Source: Marine Group II euryarchaeote MED-G34
GTDB taxonomy: Archaea; Thermoplasmatota; Poseidoniia; Poseidoniales; Thalassarchaeaceae
Assembly (NCBI GenBank): GCA_002457605.1
Contig: NTJT01000011.1
Span: forward strand, 1-36,660
Direction: 5' to 3'
DNA: 36,660 nt
In this document: positions 16,831 to 24,530 of the stretch, piece by piece
Position numbering within the stretch: position 1 is the first letter of the stretch
How the letters are laid out: every line of letters begins with the position of its first letter
Translations under genes and position numbers: made by a program
The notes under the pieces: model-generated
The model's input: only the letters and a program-made list of their open reading frames with translations
Databases searched by the model: none
Told to the model about the DNA's origin: nothing

Positions 16831-17946
16831 TTGGCCACCATAGAAGAGCAAATCAAGTCCCTCGAAGAGGAGATTGGCAAGACCAAGTACAACAAGGCAA
16901 CTCAAGGCCACATTGGTAAGCTCAAGGCCAAGATCGCCGCCCTCAGAGCTCGTAAAGAGAAGGCTCAGGCGCATGCCAAGTCCAGTGGCGGAGGACCGGG
17001 GTTCGAGGTCAAGAAATCCGGTGACGCATCAGTCGCACTGGTCGGTTTCCCAAGCGTCGGTAAGTCAAGTCTAATCTCCCAGTTGACAGATGCAGAATCG
17101 AATATCGGAGATTTTGCATTCACCACGCTGACATGTATCCCAGGACTGATGGAGCACCGAGGGGCTAAGATCCAGATTCTCGATCTGCCTGGACTAATCA
17201 AGGGAGCAGCTGAAGGAAAAGGCAGGGGTCGCGAGATTCTCAATGTAATTCGCAGCACTGACATGGTACTGTATGTGATGGATCCGTTCCAAGAGGCGCA
17301 CTTCGAGATATTGGACCAAGAACTATGGAAGTCAGGGATGAGGCTCAACCAACAGCCGCCACAGGTCTTCATCACGAGGACAAAACGAGGAGGGATTGTC
17401 GTACGGTCGACACTTGAGCAGACCAATCTGACCGAAGAGGAGATTCGAGAGATAGTCCGTAGTTTCGGAATTGTCTCTGCCACGGTTACCCTGCGCACCG
17501 ATGTTACCGACGACCACATCGTCGACACATTGGCTGGGAGTCGTGTCTACAGTCGCGCAGTCGTGGTCCTCAACAAGATTGACCTAGCTACCGAGAACGA
17601 TCTTGAGCGAGCTAGGTCGATGTTGCCAGAGGGGTGGCCAGTGCTAGAGGTCTCAGCGAAGACAGGTGAAGGTATCGACCAGATGAAGGACTTCATCTTC
17701 GACCACCTGCACTTCATGTCGATATACCTCAAGCCACAGAGTAAAGAAGCGGACCTAATCGAACCTCTAATAGTCAAGGACACCTCAACGGTTCGCGATG
17801 TCTGCGCCAAGTTGCACCGTGATTTTGTACGCAAGTTCAGATACGCCAGAGTCAAGGGTCCGAGTGCAAAGTTCGATTGGCAGAGAGTCGGGTTGGATCA
17901 TGTCCTCAAAGACGACGATCTACTGACAATTATTACACGGAAATAA
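16831..17946 (+). CDS. DRG-family (developmentally regulated) OBG-type GTPase
   Basis: The 371-residue product has a basic coiled N-terminus (about 1-60, MATIEEQIKSLEEEIGKTK), G1 GFPSVGKSS, the G2 region FTTLTCIPG, G3 DLPG, G4 NKID and G5 SAKTG. The last 75 residues fit a TGS domain (SIYLKPQSKE ... KFRYARVKGPSAKF). The insertion between G3 and G4 (LNQQPPQVFITRTKRGG) is the DRG-type one. DRG proteins bind ribosomes and are found in archaea and eukaryotes; this is a second lineage marker. It starts at TTG 16831; no ATG lies nearby in frame, and the next residues (ATIEEQIK) fit the family start. Confidence 0.94.
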   Translation: MATIEEQIKSLEEEIGKTKYNKATQGHIGKLKAKIAALRARKEKAQAHAKSSGGGPGFEVKKSGDASVALVGFPSVGKSSLISQLTDAESNIGDFAFTTLTCIPGLMEHRGAKIQILDLPGLIKGAAEGKGRGREILNVIRSTDMVLYVMDPFQEAHFEILDQELWKSGMRLNQQPPQVFITRTKRGGIVVRSTLEQTNLTEEEIREIVRSFGIVSATVTLRTDVTDDHIVDTLAGSRVYSRAVVVLNKIDLATENDLERARSMLPEGWPVLEVSAKTGEGIDQMKDFIFDHLHFMSIYLKPQSKEADLIEPLIVKDTSTVRDVCAKLHRDFVRKFRYARVKGPSAKFDWQRVGLDHVLKDDDLLTIITRK

Positions 17947-18003
17947 ATCCGTGGGACTAGTCTGTGTTGCGATGTATTCAGGAACAGGACGCCTACCCAC
18001 AGC

Positions 18004-18768
18004 ATGGCCGAGGGTTCAGCCGATGTACTACCCCGTGCCGCCGTTCGCGGACTCATCGAGCATATGGCTAGAAGGTTGTATCTGCTCGTGGCAGTATTCG
18101 TAATCGGCCTCATCGGCGGATACCCTGCCGCTGGTGATGCCATAGAGTGGCTCCTACAGGCCGATGGTTACCGTCCCGATGGTGTGCAGGTAATCATTTT
18201 ACAGCCGATGGAGGTTGTACTATTGAGACTCAGGATTGCAACAAATCTCGGTATCGCACTTGTGGTTCTAGTGGTTCTCTGCGACATGGGCTATAACGGT
18301 CGCAAAATCCTATCCGATGCCTACCGCAGGAAGTTCGTTCCTATGGGAGGGGGGCTCGTTGCTCTGCTCTTTGTTCTTGTTTGCGCTCTTGGCCTCGGTG
18401 CAGGAGGAGGAATGTATGCGCATGAGATACTGGTACCGATGCTTCTTGAGTATCTGTCCGAGGACGCTGCTGCTGCGGGGCTTGAATCAACCTGGCAGCT
18501 ACAATCGTGGATTGGATTCATTGTTGGCTTGTACTTCGCATCCGTAGTCGGCTTCCAAGTGCCACTGGCAGTACTCCTAATGCTTCGATATGATGTGATT
18601 GAACGCTCGAGTATCACTGATAATAGGGAGATTCTATGGTTCTCAGCACTGCTCTTAGGAGCATTACTATCTCCTCCAGACCCGCTTTCACTCTTCCTCG
18701 TCGGCGGCCCTATGCTGATCCTCCTAGAGGTTGCTCTGATAATCGATCGACTGACTAATCGAGGCTGA
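18004..18768 (+). CDS. tatC: Sec-independent (Tat) translocase subunit TatC-like
   Basis: The 254-residue product has about six membrane segments, as TatC does. It starts with GLIEHMARRLYLLVAVF, corresponding to the HxxELRxR start but shortened, with no ELR. LQPMEVVLLRLRIA fits the conserved first periplasmic Pro/Glu loop and third helix, and FIVGLYFASVVGFQVPLAVLL fits helix 4. SPPDPLSLFLVGGPMLILLEV fits the highly conserved TPPDPxSQ end. TatC recognises the twin-Arg signal and forms the core of the folded-protein exporter. No TatA is seen nearby. The change at the N-terminal motif is worth checking. The stop overlaps the opposing MFS gene by 14 bases. Confidence 0.82.
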   Translation: MAEGSADVLPRAAVRGLIEHMARRLYLLVAVFVIGLIGGYPAAGDAIEWLLQADGYRPDGVQVIILQPMEVVLLRLRIATNLGIALVVLVVLCDMGYNGRKILSDAYRRKFVPMGGGLVALLFVLVCALGLGAGGGMYAHEILVPMLLEYLSEDAAAAGLESTWQLQSWIGFIVGLYFASVVGFQVPLAVLLMLRYDVIERSSITDNREILWFSALLLGALLSPPDPLSLFLVGGPMLILLEVALIIDRLTNRG

Positions 18769-20689
18769 TACCACGGTTGCGGGCGTCTTCGGCCCGAGCA
18801 TCTTCTCTGCCAGCTTCTAAGTCAACCATCCTCATCATGAGTGCCCCAATCAGAATCAGTAATGATATACTGAATACTCCAACTCTGCTATCATACATGA
18901 CTGTGAGAGTACCATAAAGAAGAGGTCCAATCATCGCTGCAACCTTACCGAAGAATCCGAAGAATCCGAAGAATTCAGCGCTCCTCGTCTCTGGTACCAT
19001 CTGGCCGAACATACTCCTAGAGAGACCTTGTGAACCTCCCAGAAGGGTCCCCATTCCGCAACCGAGAATAAGGAACTGCAGGCCTACTGAGAGTCCCAAT
19101 GGCGCCCATACTTTGTCCCTAACTACTATAGGAATTCCATCCAGTGGGCCATCTCCAAGATTTGTAGGGTGGTCGACACCTACTGCATTGGATGAGTCAA
19201 GTGGCCCCCCTTGTACACTAGCACTGAACCTAGTATCATCTACTGAAACTAGGAAGTCCTGGATAAGAGATTGGTTTTCTGCCTTTACCGTGTAGGGATC
19301 ATCGGCTGAGTTACCCCACGACCACTTGTAGATTCCACTATGTTCGCCAATAGTTACGGGTAATATGCTCGAGTGTGTCTGAGCCCATTCTTGCTCGTTG
19401 AATTCATCTTCGGAAAAATCGGTCTTCTGGGCTATCTGATAGTCAAAGTTGTAATTCATGTATGAAACATAAGAGCCAGCCGTGCTCAATCTCTCTTGGA
19501 GCCAACTCTGAGGAAGTTCAGATGGGCTGTCCATGTAATCAAGAGGGTCTGTTCCAGCCTCAATTTCTTCTAGATTACTGAACCAATCTCCGTCCACGTC
19601 GTCATCATAAGAATCGGCGATGCCATCGCCGTCTGAATCCCACTCAAACAGAACATCGTGTTGATCGTGGGAGTCAAAAGATAGAGGTGCGAACGCACAT
19701 GCGGCAAAGCATAGGACTACCCATCCGACTAAAGAAGCGTTCAGAGCCTTTTTTGTTCCCCATTTATTTGCCAGTCTGGTGAATCCAAGCGCGCTTGGCC
19801 ATGCTACGAATTGTATGGCTAGAATGGTTATCATTAGCTCCGTGGTTGTAACTCCCAATACAGTGGAGCCGAATACACCACCCATTGCTGTAACAGTGTT
19901 AATCCCATCTATGAAGAAGAAAAAGGCTAGCATGTAGATGAAAAGTGTGCGGAACTTGCTTACTTCTTTGAGAGTCTGGACTACCTGCCTGTAAGCATCT
20001 CCCAAAGCAATGGCTTCTTCCTCTGCTTCCAGAGGTGGCTCGGGTACGTACTTGAAGGTCAATAGCGCGAATCCATACCACCAAATTCCAGCAGATGCTA
20101 GACAAAGACGAATGACGAAGTCACCACCAATCCCCAAGACAAGGATGAAGTGTACCAGAAGAAGAATGCCCCCTCCAAGGTACCCATATGCGAAAGCACG
20201 ATTGGAAATGTCGTCCATCTCATCATCGGTACCCATGTGAGGTAGCATGGCGTTGTAGAACACACCAGCTCCATTCAGACCTATGTTAGCAAGAACGAAG
20301 AAGACCATTAGCCAAATCCATTCAGATCCCCCATAAAGGAAGTCAAATCCGATAAGGAAAGTTGCGCCTGCTCCGATATAGGTCAAATATCTGAGCCACT
20401 TCATTTTGATCGGTTTTTTATCTGCCATTACACCAAAAGCTGGAGCTAGAATAGCCACCAATAGGGTGGCAGCAGCCACAGCATAAGCCCAGACAGCATC
20501 TCCCGTCAACTGAATAGACCCAATAGTGGTGGTAAGTCCGTTAGCCTCTAGGAACAGATATGCATACCAAGCAGGCAGTATTGCTACTGTGACGCTGGTC
20601 TCAAAAGCCGACTTTCCCCAATCATAGAATGCGTACCCTTTGACTGCTTGTGGGTCCGACGCGCGGTCCAATTCTACTGTCTCTGACAT
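18755..20689 (-). CDS. UMF1-type MFS transporter with a large acidic extracellular insert
   Basis: The start is set at ATG 20689, since MSETVELDRASDPQ precedes the conserved GYAFYDWGKSAFETSV of UMF1/Atg22-like carriers; upstream residues overlap the divergent promoter region. That gives about 644 residues against about 430-480 normally. Transmembrane helices run over the first 360 residues, with VMADKKPIKMKWLR between helices 2 and 3 as in MFS proteins. Helices resume around residue 525. Between lie about 170 polar residues with DSDGDGIADSYDDD and DVDGDWFSN, resembling thrombospondin-3 or dockerin-type Ca loops. The family moves amino acids or other small solutes, but substrate and direction are unknown. 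It converges on tatC. Confidence 0.83.
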   Translation of the reverse strand: MSETVELDRASDPQAVKGYAFYDWGKSAFETSVTVAILPAWYAYLFLEANGLTTTIGSIQLTGDAVWAYAVAAATLLVAILAPAFGVMADKKPIKMKWLRYLTYIGAGATFLIGFDFLYGGSEWIWLMVFFVLANIGLNGAGVFYNAMLPHMGTDDEMDDISNRAFAYGYLGGGILLLVHFILVLGIGGDFVIRLCLASAGIWWYGFALLTFKYVPEPPLEAEEEAIALGDAYRQVVQTLKEVSKFRTLFIYMLAFFFFIDGINTVTAMGGVFGSTVLGVTTTELMITILAIQFVAWPSALGFTRLANKWGTKKALNASLVGWVVLCFAACAFAPLSFDSHDQHDVLFEWDSDGDGIADSYDDDVDGDWFSNLEEIEAGTDPLDYMDSPSELPQSWLQERLSTAGSYVSYMNYNFDYQIAQKTDFSEDEFNEQEWAQTHSSILPVTIGEHSGIYKWSWGNSADDPYTVKAENQSLIQDFLVSVDDTRFSASVQGGPLDSSNAVGVDHPTNLGDGPLDGIPIVVRDKVWAPLGLSVGLQFLILGCGMGTLLGGSQGLSRSMFGQMVPETRSAEFFGFFGFFGKVAAMIGPLLYGTLTVMYDSRVGVFSISLLILIGALMMRMVDLEAGREDARAEDARNRGISLD

Positions 20690-20723
20690 GGTAATACCTA
20701 CGCGGCGGTGAGGGAACAAGGGT

Positions 20724-21914
20724 TTGAGCATTGGGGAGGCATCGAAGGAAACCAGTCCGTGCATTCTTGGGCCTATTGCCCTTCGAATCATCCAGATGAG
20801 TTGGGAGCAGCCACCTGAGAACTCCCTAGAGTCCTTGGTCCATGGGATGCAAACATCTGATGGAGTTGAGTTTGATCTGCGACTGTCTGCCGATGATGAA
20901 CTGGTTGTTTATCACGATACGCAGACCGCCGACGGACGCTATCCTGAGTGTGAAGAAGCATCATCAATGCCTGATTACGTATGCAACTTAGATGATCTTC
21001 TAGCCGAGCCTAGATTCGTAGAACCTTGGGTGAATGAGGGGAAGTTTGCGTGTATCGAACTCAAGATACCTCACCCCAGTAGTGGAAAAGTGGGGGGGAT
21101 GTTCTCAGGAGAAATGAAAATCGACCACATGAGGAGAATGATAGAGATTGTCGACGAGTCGATTCTTCCCCTGGAACTCAGTTCTTCTGGGGCAGTGGTC
21201 TATTCATTCGAGCCTCGACTGCTCAAAGCCGCTGCTAGGACCAGCAGCAAACTTCGATTCGCCAGACTGGTGCCATATCTCAGGCCGTGGGGGAGTAGTT
21301 TTGTCAAGAGAGTATTTGCCTCTCCCTATTTCATCGGACTCTCGTTGCCCCGATTAATGGCAATGCAGCGGAGAGCCGGTGCGCCGATGCTGCCTGCAGC
21401 TCTGGATTATCTGGACGGTAGCAAGCGCCACCTAACGATAGGCACTACTGTAGGTCTGCACGGCCGCCAACTTACCAATCTAACAAGAAAACGGAAGGGT
21501 TTCCCTGTCTATGTCTGGCCGGCTAAACTGCGTGTGGAAAGAGCAATTCTAGATGCCGGACTAACGGCGATATCCGACGAGCTCTCTCCGGATGTCACAA
21601 CACTTCCGACGGGTGAGCCACGATGGTTGAGGCCTGCTACCCAACCCCTAAACGACGAGATGAGAGAAGATTTGGATTCGACTCCCATAGGTGGACATGC
21701 AGACGCAATTCGACAACTCCAGAGGGAAGTTGCACCATGGTCAGAGATCTCAGATACCGAGAGAAGAGTTTTCATCGAGGGCTGGAGAAAGAAGTGGCTC
21801 TGGGAGAGGAGTGTTGATGTCCTAATGTCTGAGGCGTCAGAGACCAGTATGCCCTGGGAAGCCTCAAGGGTGATTGGGCACAGAGGCGCTGGCAAGACCT
21901 ATGGGTCTGGCTAA
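20724..21914 (+). CDS. Glycerophosphodiester phosphodiesterase-family protein, apparently circularly permuted
   Basis: The protein has a GDPD TIM-barrel signature in the wrong order. Residues 30-65 hold PPENSLESL, GVEFDLRLS (acidic metal-site residues) and VVYHD with the second catalytic His (H64), followed by IELKIP. VYVWPAKL ... AISDELSPD matches the last barrel strands. The GHRG motif with the first catalytic His, which normally starts the family just before PENS, instead closes the protein as VIGHRGAGKTYGSG (H386 of 396) after a helical segment. The activity would be to hydrolyse glycerophosphodiesters to glycerol-3-phosphate and an alcohol. The start at TTG 20724 is uncertain; ATG 20796 (residue 25) would remove a poorly conserved front. 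There is no signal peptide. Confidence 0.78.
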   Translation: MSIGEASKETSPCILGPIALRIIQMSWEQPPENSLESLVHGMQTSDGVEFDLRLSADDELVVYHDTQTADGRYPECEEASSMPDYVCNLDDLLAEPRFVEPWVNEGKFACIELKIPHPSSGKVGGMFSGEMKIDHMRRMIEIVDESILPLELSSSGAVVYSFEPRLLKAAARTSSKLRFARLVPYLRPWGSSFVKRVFASPYFIGLSLPRLMAMQRRAGAPMLPAALDYLDGSKRHLTIGTTVGLHGRQLTNLTRKRKGFPVYVWPAKLRVERAILDAGLTAISDELSPDVTTLPTGEPRWLRPATQPLNDEMREDLDSTPIGGHADAIRQLQREVAPWSEISDTERRVFIEGWRKKWLWERSVDVLMSEASETSMPWEASRVIGHRGAGKTYGSG

Positions 21915-23084
21915 TCACTCAAGTCGCTGGTGCGGCTGGTCGCGTGGGATGTATTTGGGCCTGTAAATCGGTGTGCCCCTGCCTTCACGTGCACTGCGCT
22001 CGTCCAGTATCTGTGCACAAATCCCGGCAACACGGGCCCAACCGAAGAAGGTCGTGTAATAGTCCGGCTTACGGAAGCCAACCGAGTGTAGCAGACTGCC
22101 ACTGGCCAAATCCACATTTGGATACGGATTACTAATCTTCGGAATCTCCTTGAGGATTGGTGGAACGACCTCTCGCAGGGTAGTGACTGTCCTGAAATTC
22201 TCGTCATCCGGACATATCTCACTACCAAGTTCGATAAGTAATCTCGCGCGTGGGTCTTCAGCACGGAGAACGCCATGGCCGAATCCGTAGATAGGTCGCC
22301 TCGCGGCCAGTTCGGAGCGGACGAAAGTCTCGATCTCGTCGCGATCCGATGACCCAATCCTCTGCACGAACTCCAAGCAGGCCTGATTGGCGCGGCCGTG
22401 CAGGGGGCCCGACAGTGCATTCATCGCGCTGGCAATCGATGCGTAGATTGATGCGCGTCCAGAAGCAACTGCTTTGCCAGAGAATGTCGAGAGGTTTCCA
22501 CCTCCGTGGTCCATGTGCAGGATGAAGAAGAATCGTAGCATGCGCTCCATGCGTTCGGCCTCTTCGCCTTTGACTCCGAGCATGTGGACGAAGTTTTCGA
22601 CCAGTCCGAGTTCGGGCTTGCGAGGCATTAGGTTCTCCGGTTTTCCGCCACGAAGCAGGAATAGTCTAGCCATCAGTTCGGGCATTCTAGCGATGAGATT
22701 CATCGAGTCAGCGCGAGCATCGCCCGTTGAGTCTGCCGCCCCTAGTGCCATGATACCGATAGCCAGCCAGTCCATCGGATGGCCACTCCCTGGAGTCAGA
22801 GACTCCAGTACTCGGAGCGCCCCAGTGGGTATTTCCTCGGCCCTGTGTGCAAGTTCAGCGTGGAAGGCCTCGGATTCCTCAGGACTAGGGAGGCGCTTGT
22901 GCATCAGAAGGTAAATTACGTCCTCTTCTTCGAGATTGGCTAGGTCGCCTACTGGATAGCCGACGTAGTGGACTCCCTCTATGGGGTCGACAAAAGAGGT
23001 CTTACAGGTGCCCACTGGTACTCCCCTGAGGCCTGAGTCGAGATTGGCTTCGGTGATTGTGAATATTGTCTCCTCGTCACCCAT
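21915..23084 (-). CDS. gltA: Citrate synthase
   Basis: The product has the three citrate synthase catalytic zones: HMDHGGGNLS and GPLHGRAN (the active-site His region), GFGHGVLRAEDPRA, and VDLASGSLL with the catalytic Asp. The start is ATG 23084, with GAGGG five bases upstream; the TTG five codons earlier is unlikely. About 389 residues is the normal length for the type shared by archaea and many bacteria. It condenses oxaloacetate and acetyl-CoA to citrate, the entry to the TCA cycle, whose sucCD genes lie 15 kb away. It could also be a 2-methylcitrate synthase. Its stop abuts the GDPD stop with no base between them. Confidence 0.95.
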   Translation of the reverse strand: MGDEETIFTITEANLDSGLRGVPVGTCKTSFVDPIEGVHYVGYPVGDLANLEEEDVIYLLMHKRLPSPEESEAFHAELAHRAEEIPTGALRVLESLTPGSGHPMDWLAIGIMALGAADSTGDARADSMNLIARMPELMARLFLLRGGKPENLMPRKPELGLVENFVHMLGVKGEEAERMERMLRFFFILHMDHGGGNLSTFSGKAVASGRASIYASIASAMNALSGPLHGRANQACLEFVQRIGSSDRDEIETFVRSELAARRPIYGFGHGVLRAEDPRARLLIELGSEICPDDENFRTVTTLREVVPPILKEIPKISNPYPNVDLASGSLLHSVGFRKPDYYTTFFGWARVAGICAQILDERSAREGRGTPIYRPKYIPRDQPHQRLE

Positions 23085-23168
23085 GTTATCCCTCAGCAAC
23101 CAACGTATAGAGGGTCACATGATAACTCCTCCGACATTGAAATCAGCAAAGCCTGAGGACTCACAAGA

Positions 23169-23870
23169 GTGCGGGTGTATCGATATCAGCGCATAGGAAA
23201 CCGCCGAAAAGCACCCGTAACGGTGATAGCGAGGAGGTCTGCGGGCAGGGTCGTGTCAGGTTGGCGTGATAGGCTCGATGAGTTGGATTCAGAGCATAGG
23301 TACATGCTCGAGGGCGGTTCGCTCAGCCAGATGTTTCTGCGTTATCCCCTGACGGTTTCGCATCCGGTTTTCGTTGGTGGGTTCTACGGGCTTTTGATAG
23401 GCTTGACTCTGCTTCTGCCATATGGCTACATAGGAAATATCGAGGATCAGGCAGTAGAGGAGATCCTCAGAGATTGGGGCCTGCAGACACTGATTCTCAT
23501 CACCCTGACGGCTTTTCTCGGCGGTTTCTCCTCAATACTGGCATCGGTAGTAAAGCGTCCTCCGATTCGCCTTGAGAACCGTCGCAGATACCTGTTCCCA
23601 TTCCCTTTCATTGGCTTGGCGGTGCTCTCTGTCTCGATGATGAACGAGGTTCCTGAGTATGCGACTTGGGCGGGTTGGTTCTGCTTCGTCTACCCTGGTC
23701 CCCTCTACATCCACCTTTCGTACGCGCCCAGATGGAGGATACTCGACAGGCTCGATCGAGGCCTCGCACCATTCGAGGGGATGCGCAGAACGATTGACGA
23801 GGGGTCTTCGGACGAGCCTGTGGAAGCGGATGATGGAGATCTTGAGGAAGTCGTCGAGGCTTCCTTCTAG
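23169..23870 (+). CDS. Unrecognised integral membrane protein
   Basis: The 233-residue product has an Arg-rich N-terminus (about 40 residues) and then about four hydrophobic segments (FVGGFYGLLIGLTLLLPYGY; TLILITLTAFLGGFSSILASVV; FPFIGLAVLSVSMM; YATWAGWFCFVYPGPLYI). It ends in a strongly acidic tail (DEPVEADDGDLEEVVEA). I do not recognise the family. The start at GTG 23169 is uncertain, since GTG 23223 or a later start could also serve. It is divergent from citrate synthase with an 84-base gap and convergent on the thioesterase gene with four bases of overlap. Confidence 0.65.
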   Translation: MRVYRYQRIGNRRKAPVTVIARRSAGRVVSGWRDRLDELDSEHRYMLEGGSLSQMFLRYPLTVSHPVFVGGFYGLLIGLTLLLPYGYIGNIEDQAVEEILRDWGLQTLILITLTAFLGGFSSILASVVKRPPIRLENRRRYLFPFPFIGLAVLSVSMMNEVPEYATWAGWFCFVYPGPLYIHLSYAPRWRILDRLDRGLAPFEGMRRTIDEGSSDEPVEADDGDLEEVVEASF

Positions 23871-24304
23871 TCGCCCCCGGTGGCTTCGAGTTGTAGAATA
23901 CTGGCCCTCAAGGAATCAGGCATAGGTGTGCTAGAGTTGGAATTGTAGTCGAAGACGACGCCTGAGACAGTACCAGTAGCGACGGTTTCATCACCCTTGA
24001 CAGAGCTAGTGATTCGGTATCCCATCTCAAACGACGCGTTGCCTATACGAGTGACAGTGGTGTGGACAGTTACGGTATCTGGGAATCCAACAGGGGAACT
24101 GTAATCCACTTTAAGCCCGGCGAGAATAGGTCCGATTCCCTCAGAATCAAACAGGTCAGTGAAGCCACAGGCGATGAAGTAGTGCATGCGAGCAGTTTCC
24201 ATCCACCTGATGAACACGGTGTGGTTGACATGATTGAGGGCGTCCATCTCACCCCACTGTACAGGAATCTCACAACTGATTGGCCAGCGGCCCAACTCAC
24301 TCAT
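23867..24304 (-). CDS. Acyl-CoA thioesterase, 4HBT (hotdog-fold) family
   Basis: The roughly 145-residue product has WGEMDALNHVNHTVFIRWMETAR, matching the D-x-x-x-HVNN-x(n)-YF-x-x-x-E pattern of 4-hydroxybenzoyl-CoA thioesterase-like hotdog proteins; the Asp is the likely catalytic residue. Later VDYSSPVGFPDTVTVHTTV is a typical strand pair. These enzymes hydrolyse acyl- or aryl-CoA to free acid and CoA; the substrate is unknown. GGGAGGT lies seven bases before ATG 24304, which decides the start. It overlaps the small membrane protein upstream by eight bases and is presumably co-translated with it. Confidence 0.85.
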   Translation of the reverse strand: MSELGRWPISCEIPVQWGEMDALNHVNHTVFIRWMETARMHYFIACGFTDLFDSEGIGPILAGLKVDYSSPVGFPDTVTVHTTVTRIGNASFEMGYRITSSVKGDETVATGTVSGVVFDYNSNSSTPMPDSLRASILQLEATGGD

Positions 24305-24521
24305 CACCTGGACCTCCCGGTATATTACGGGCGACTATCCAATACAGAGCCAATCCAGTAAACACAGCGAGCAGTCCTTTCCATGCCCCCAGTTCCTCGG
24401 CAGGAGGTAGGACTCCCGATTCCTGCATCCAAGATAGTACGGCGAACATTATACCGAAAGCTGATGCGATTAGCCACACCACAAGCAGTTTTTCCCTATT
24501 CTCAGTTGTCTGTGTGGCCAT
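24297..24521 (-). CDS. Small two-helix membrane protein
   Basis: The 74-residue product has two hydrophobic segments (LLVVWLIASAFGIMFAVLSW and WKGLLAVFTGLALYWIVA) with a short acidic hinge between. The family is unknown. It lies 10 bases after the Kbl-like gene and overlaps the thioesterase, so it is part of a three-gene transcript. It may anchor a partner at the membrane, but this is only inference from context. Confidence 0.65.
   Translation of the reverse strand: MATQTTENREKLLVVWLIASAFGIMFAVLSWMQESGVLPPAEELGAWKGLLAVFTGLALYWIVARNIPGGPGDE
24312..24318 (-). promoter_or_regulatory. Shine-Dalgarno site of the thioesterase gene
   Basis: Read on the minus strand, GGGAGGT lies seven bases before ATG 24304, inside the end of the small membrane protein gene. 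It supports internal reinitiation of the thioesterase. Confidence 0.6.
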
Positions 24522-24530
24522 CTTATCTCC

